A DNA stretch of 64,000 nt from Rutidosis leptorrhynchoides (Eukaryota > Streptophyta > Magnoliopsida > Asterales > Asteraceae). The notes under the pieces are model-generated. The model did not search any database. It was not told the origin of the DNA and was given only the letters and a program-made list of their open reading frames with translations. Location of the stretch: contig NC_092335.1 of assembly GCF_046630445.1 (NCBI RefSeq), positions 543,049,001 to 543,113,000 of the forward strand. The letters are read 5' to 3'. This document shows, piece by piece, positions 60,560-64,000 of the stretch (its first letter is position 1; each line of letters starts with the position of its first letter). The position numbers and the translations under genes are program-made.

Positions 60560-63500
60560 TGAAATGTCCCATTCATATTGATTATAAACGTTCCATATTA
60601 ATTGATTTCGTCGTGAGGTTTTGACCTCTATATGAGACGTTTTTCAAAGACTGCATTCATTTTTAAAACAACCATAACCTTTATTTTATCTATAAAGGTT
60701 TAAAAAGCATTACGTAGATTATCAAATAATGATAATCTAAAATATACCGTTTACACACGACCATTACATAATGGTTTACAATAAGAATATATTACATCAA
60801 AAATAAGTTTCTTGAATGCAGTTTTTACATAATATCATACAAGCATGGACTCCAAATCTTGTCCTTATTTTAGTATGCAATAGCGGAAGCTCTTAATAAT
60901 CACCTGAGAAGAAACATGCTTAAAACATCAACAAAAATGTTGGTGAATTATAGGTTTAACCTATATATTATCAAATCATAGTAATAGACCACAAGATTTC
61001 ATATTTCAATATACATCCCATACATAGAGATAAAAATCATTCATATGGTGAACACCTGGTAGCTGACATTAACAAGATGCATATAGAATATCCCCATCAT
61101 TCCGGGACACCCATCGGACATGATAAAATCGAAGTACTAAAGCATTCCAAATTTCAGAATGGGGCTTGTTGGGCCCGATAGATCTATCTTTAGGATTCGC
61201 GTCAATTTGGGGGTCTGTTCCCAAATTCTTAGGCTACCAAACTAAAAAGGGGCATATTCGGCTTCGATCATTCACCCATATAATGTAGTTTCATTTACTT
61301 GTGTCTATTTCGTAAAACATTTATAAAATTGCATGTATTATCATCCCAAAATATTAGATTTTAAAAGTGGGACTATAACTCACTTTTACAGATTTTTACT
61401 TCGTCGGGAAGTAAGATTTGGCCACTGGTCGATTCACGAACCTATAACAAATATGTACATATATATCAAAGTATGTTTAAAATATATTTACAACATTTTT
61501 AATACGTTTTAATGTTTTAAGTTTATTAAGTCAGATGTCCTCGTTAGTAATCTACAACTAGTTGTCCATAGTTAAATGTACAGAAATAAATTGATATATA
61601 TTATCTTGAATCAATCCACGACCCAGTGTATATACGTCTCGGGCTAGATCACAACTCAAAGTATATATATTTTTGGAATCAACCCCAACCCTGTATAGCT
61701 AACTCCAACATTACTGCATATAGAGTATCTATGGTTGTTCCAAATAATATATATAGATGGGTCGATATGATATGTCAAAACATTTGCATACGTGTCTATG
61801 GTATCCCAAGATTACATAATATATTAGAATACATATATAATACAATATAAGTTAGCTAGGATATGATTAATATAGATTTATTACATTATTTCCTGTAGCT
61901 ACAACAATCAAAAAATATTCAATCTTGTTTTACCCATAACTTCTTCGTTTTAAATCCGTTTTGAGTGAATCAAATTGCTATGGTTTCATATTGAATTCTA
62001 TTTTATGAATCTAAACAGAAAAAGTATAGGTTTATATTCAGAAATATAAGTTACAAGTCATTTTTGTAATAGGTAGTCATTTCAGTCGAAAGAACGACGT
62101 CTTGATGACTATTTTGAAAAACATACTTCCACTTTGAGTTTAACCATGATTTTTGGATATAGTTTCATGTTCATAAGAAAAATCATTTTCCCAGAAGAAC
62201 AACTTTTAAATCAAAGTTTATCATAGTTTTTAATTATCAAACCCAAAACAGCCCGCGGTGTTACTTCGACAGTGTATATCCGATTTTACGGTGTTTTTCG
62301 TGTTTTCCGGTTTTAAATCATTAAGTTAGAATATCATATAGATATAGAACATGTGTTTAGTTGATTTTAAAAGTCAAGTTAGAAGGATTAACTTTTGTTT
62401 ACGAACAAGTTTAGAATTAACTAAATTATGTTCTAGTGATTTCAAGTTTAAACCTTCGAATAAGGTAGTTTTATATATATGAATCGAATGATGTTATAAA
62501 CATCATTACTACCTCAGGTTTTGTGGATAAACCTATTGGAAATGAGAAAAATAGATCTAGCTTCAAAGGATCCTTGGATGGCTTGAAAGTTCTTGAAGCA
62601 GAATCATGACACGAAAACAAGTTCAAGTAAGATTTCCACTCGAAATAAGATTGTTATAGTTATAGAAATTAAATCAAAGTTTGAATATGAGTATTACCTT
62701 GTATTAGAAATATATCTTACTATAAATAAGAAATATTTCTTGAGGTTGGATGATCACTTTACAAGATTGGAAGTAAGCTTGCAAACTTGGAAGTATTCTT
62801 GATTTTATGAAACTAGAACTTTTAGAATTTATGAAGAACACTTAGAACTTGAAGATAGAACTTTAGAGAGATCAATTAGATGAAGAAAATTGAAGAATTA
62901 AAGTGTTTTTAGGTATTTTTGGTCATTGGTATATGGATTAGATATAAAGGATGTGTAATTTTGTTTACATGTAAATAAATCATGAATGATTACTAATATT
63001 TTTGTAATCTTATGAGATATTTCATGCTAGTTGCCAAATGATGGTTCCCACATGTGTTAGGTGACTCACATGGGCTGCTAAGAGCTAATCATTGGAGTGT
63101 ATATACCAATAGTACATACATCTAAAAGTTGTGTATTGTACGAGTACTAATACGGGTGCATACGAGTAGAATTGTTGATGAAACTGAACGAGGATGTAAT
63201 TGTAAGAATTTTGGTTAAGTAGAAGTATTTTGATAAGTGTATTGAAGTCTTTCAAAATTTTATGAATACATATTAAAACACTACATGTATATACATTTTA
63301 ACTGAGTCGTTAAATCATCGTTAGTCGTTACATGTAAATGTTGTTTCGAAGCCTTTAAGTTAACGATCCTGTTAAGTGTTGTTAACCCATTGTTTATTAT
63401 ATCAAATGAGATGTTAAATTATTACATTATCATGATATTATGATGTACTAATATATCTTAATATGATATATATACAATTAAATGTCATTACAACGATAAT

Positions 63501-63836
63501 CGTTACATATATGCCTCGTTTCGAAATCCTTAAGTTAGTAGTCTTGTTTTTACATATGTAGTTCATTGTTAATATACTTAATGATATGTTTACTTATCAT
63601 AATACCATGTTAACTATATATATCCATATATATATATATATAACATCATATAGTATTTACAAGTTTTAACGTTCGTGAATCACTGGTCAACTTGGGTGGT
63701 CAATTGTCTATATGAAATCTATTTCACTTAATCAAGTCTTAATAAGTTTGATTGCTTAACATGTTGGAAACACTTAATCATGTAAATAACAATTTCATTT
63801 AATATATATAAACATGGAAAAGTTCGGGTCACTACA
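60560..63836 (-). repeat. 3' LTR of a gypsy element that extends right
   Basis: On the minus strand it runs from TGTAGTGACCCG (63,836) to TGGGACATTTCA (60,560), 3277 bp. The inverted 11-mers are at 63,671-63,681 and 61,431-61,441, and the hairpin CAACA-AAAA-TGTTG at 60,929-60,942. A polypurine region and pol sequence lie immediately to the right, so this is the 3' LTR. Confidence 0.85.
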
Positions 63837-64000
63837 GTACCTACCCGTTAAATAAATTTCGTCCCGAAATTTTAAGAAGTTGGAGGTGTTGACATATCTT
63901 CTGGAATTAAGTGCGGGTACATCTTCTTCATCTGATCTTCTCATTCCCAGGTGAACTCGGGCCCTCTATGAGCATTCCATCAAACTTTAACAATTGGTAT
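63837..64000 (-). pseudogene. Gypsy pol C-terminal end, with in-frame stops
   Basis: 63,837-63,870 is the conserved polypurine block (TTTCGTCCCGAAATTT). Beyond it the minus-strand reading shows the pol end: NAHRGPEFTWE and EDQMKKMYPHL, as in plant chromovirus gypsy elements. Two TGA codons stand where Arg is usual, so this copy is inactive. The rest is outside the window. Confidence 0.8.

Overview
This window is nuclear DNA from a flowering plant. It is AT-rich, carries a full-length intron-less PPR gene and an intron-containing F-box/LRR gene, and is packed with plant-type Ty3-gypsy, Ty1-copia and LINE elements, Helitron ends and MITEs. The wording of the LTRs and the LINE ORF1 types suggests a eudicot, possibly Asteraceae. 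That is an inference from memory, not something the sequence proves.

Layout. 1-5.1 kb holds fragments of one Ty3-gypsy LTR superfamily, two reversed and one forward. 5.1-6.4 kb is unique-looking DNA with a short chimeric mitochondrial insertion and a MITE. 6.64-29.4 kb is a single nest. A minus-strand LINE (ORF1 at 29.2-27.6 kb, 3' tail at 6.64 kb) was hit by an ORF1-only LINE (25.6-27.6 kb, plus strand) and by a second related LINE (7.34-25.4 kb, minus). The second LINE was itself hit by a copia-like piece, a TTA-flanked MITE, a 185-bp solo LTR, Helitron ends and a very young 12.2-kb non-autonomous gypsy element (13,074-25,271). 30.2-38.7 kb is the gene island: PPR, a MULE-type MITE, then the F-box gene on the minus strand. 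39.6-64 kb is retrotransposon again: an internally deleted gypsy element with only integrase and pol C-terminus left; a reversed LTR fragment; the 5' half of a non-autonomous element carrying a captured F-box ORF and an acidic ORF; a copia LTR split by a 4.5-kb solo LTR; and the 3' end of a gypsy element that runs off the window.

The most interesting structure is in the LTRs. Seven copies or fragments, in at least three subfamilies, share a modular plan. A 5' arm of about 150-166 bp ends in GATTCACGAAC. A highly variable 2-3.4 kb centre follows. A 3' arm of about 873-891 bp opens with the inverse sequence GTTCGTGAATC. The 3' arm holds a small hairpin (CAACC-TTTT-GGTTG) whose paired bases change together between subfamilies (CAACG/CGTTG, CAACA/TGTTG), which points to a conserved RNA structure. 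Several centres carry a tRNA-like box B module followed by an ATT microsatellite.

Only the PPR gene and the three-exon F-box gene look like intact host genes. All other coding sequence belongs to mobile elements, mostly broken. Coordinates and repeat comparisons were made by eye.
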